DNA from: Paractinoplanes durhamensis
GTDB lineage: Bacteria > Actinomycetota > Actinomycetes > Mycobacteriales > Micromonosporaceae
Length of the DNA stretch: 64,000 nt
Assembly: GCF_016862175.1 (NCBI RefSeq)
Contig: NZ_BOML01000052.1
Span: 62,001 to 126,000, forward strand
Direction of reading: 5' to 3'
The translations under genes and the position numbers were made by a program. Of the stretch, positions 63,629-64,000 are shown piece after piece (position 1 is the stretch's first letter; each line of letters begins with the position of its first letter). The notes under the pieces are model-generated. The model ran no database searches. It worked only from the letters and a program-made list of their open reading frames with translations, and was not told the DNA's origin.

Positions 63629-64000
63629 TCAGTGCTTTTGCAGGTATTGATTTACCTGGGCAAGGTTGGAGCGGGCCGATTCCTCGGCCCGCTCTTCCCA
63701 TGCGAAGACACAGACGGTGGCGATCCCGTCGAAGCCGACCTCGGCGAGGGTGGCGAAGAACAGGTCCCAGTCGACCTCGCCCTGCCCGATGTCCAGGTGC
63801 TGGTGGACCCGGGCGGCCGAACCGGGCGGGTTGACGATGTAGCGCAGCCCGGACGACCCGGTGTGGTCGAACGAGTCGGCGAGGTGCAGCTGGGTGAGCA
63901 GCGGCCCGGCGTACCGCAGCACGGCCGCCAGGTCACCGCCCTGGTGGAAGGTGTGCGGCGCGCAGTAGAGGAACGAGACCAGGTCGGAATTGATCCCGCG
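63629..64000 (-). CDS. Sugar phosphate isomerase/epimerase-like protein, 5' end cut by window edge
   Basis: The last 123 residues of a TIM-barrel protein are seen; the start lies beyond 64000. LLTQLHLADSFDHTG, VHQHLDIGQGEVDWDLFFATLAEVGFDGIATVCVFAWEERA are the C-terminal strands of the xylose isomerase-like (AP endonuclease 2) family. His and Glu in these strands usually bind the divalent metal. The sugar substrate is unknown. It converges on the protease gene with 15 bp between stops. Confidence 0.75.
   Translation of the reverse strand, partial: RGINSDLVSFLYCAPHTFHQGGDLAAVLRYAGPLLTQLHLADSFDHTGSSGLRYIVNPPGSAARVHQHLDIGQGEVDWDLFFATLAEVGFDGIATVCVFAWEERAEESARSNLAQVNQYLQKH

Overview
The window is very GC-rich actinobacterial DNA. 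The gene families (FxSxx-COOH RiPP cassette, NB-ARC/TPR proteins, MMPL pumps, PucR-type regulator, Acg-type nitroreductases, CUT1 sugar transporter without its own ATPase) point to a Micromonosporaceae-type filamentous actinomycete, most likely Actinoplanes or a close relative. The genus is an inference from style, not from a marker gene.

Region 1 (1-6100) is a signalling or defence island. It holds a membrane-anchored STAND NTPase with a WD40 propeller (minus strand, cut by the left edge). Divergent from it is a two-gene unit: a 130-residue helical protein and an NB-ARC/TPR receptor. The C-terminus of the first and the N-terminus of the second carry matching 15-residue motifs, the layout expected of a Bell/BASS-type amyloid-signalling pair. 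The island abuts five divergent tRNA genes (6163-7326; Cys, Arg, Ile, Gln, Gly), two of which lack the near-universal U33. A 23-codon minus-strand ORF with its own intrinsic terminator follows.

Region 2 (7590-11134) is housekeeping-like: an alpha/beta hydrolase, a universal stress protein, a substrate-binding/VWA protein and a small membrane protein. Region 3 (11466-20421) is a complete FxSxx-COOH cassette: precursor peptide, radical SAM/SPASM enzyme and HExxH peptide-modifying enzyme, flanked by two large NB-ARC/TPR proteins. Two copies of a partly palindromic element precede the first NB-ARC gene and the precursor.

Region 4 (20619-27028) has two divergent Acg-like nitroreductases with a DosR-like box between them, a LacI-type regulator divergent from a phytanoyl-CoA-dioxygenase-like enzyme, a propeller lipoprotein and an HTH-nucleotidyltransferase protein. 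Region 5 (27274-36365) is a beta-galactan/galactoside catabolic locus: a secreted GH53 endo-galactanase, a sugar ABC transporter, a LacI regulator, and a single polypeptide fusing a GH35 beta-galactosidase to GalT. Two identical 19-bp operators lie in the divergent promoter region.

Region 6 (36484-42489) has a type II NADH dehydrogenase, a membrane-fused multicopper oxidase with two partners, and a NarL-type two-component system. Region 7 (42460-52625) has a 1606-residue DUF4011-helicase-nuclease protein of antiphage type and two MMPL transporters with a TetR regulator. Region 8 (52746-64000) has a PucR-type regulator, two tandem GH16 lipoproteins, FtsH, a secreted protein of three near-identical 88-residue modules, an alditol oxidase, a subtilisin-like protease with six C-terminal Ig-like domains, and a sugar isomerase cut by the right edge.
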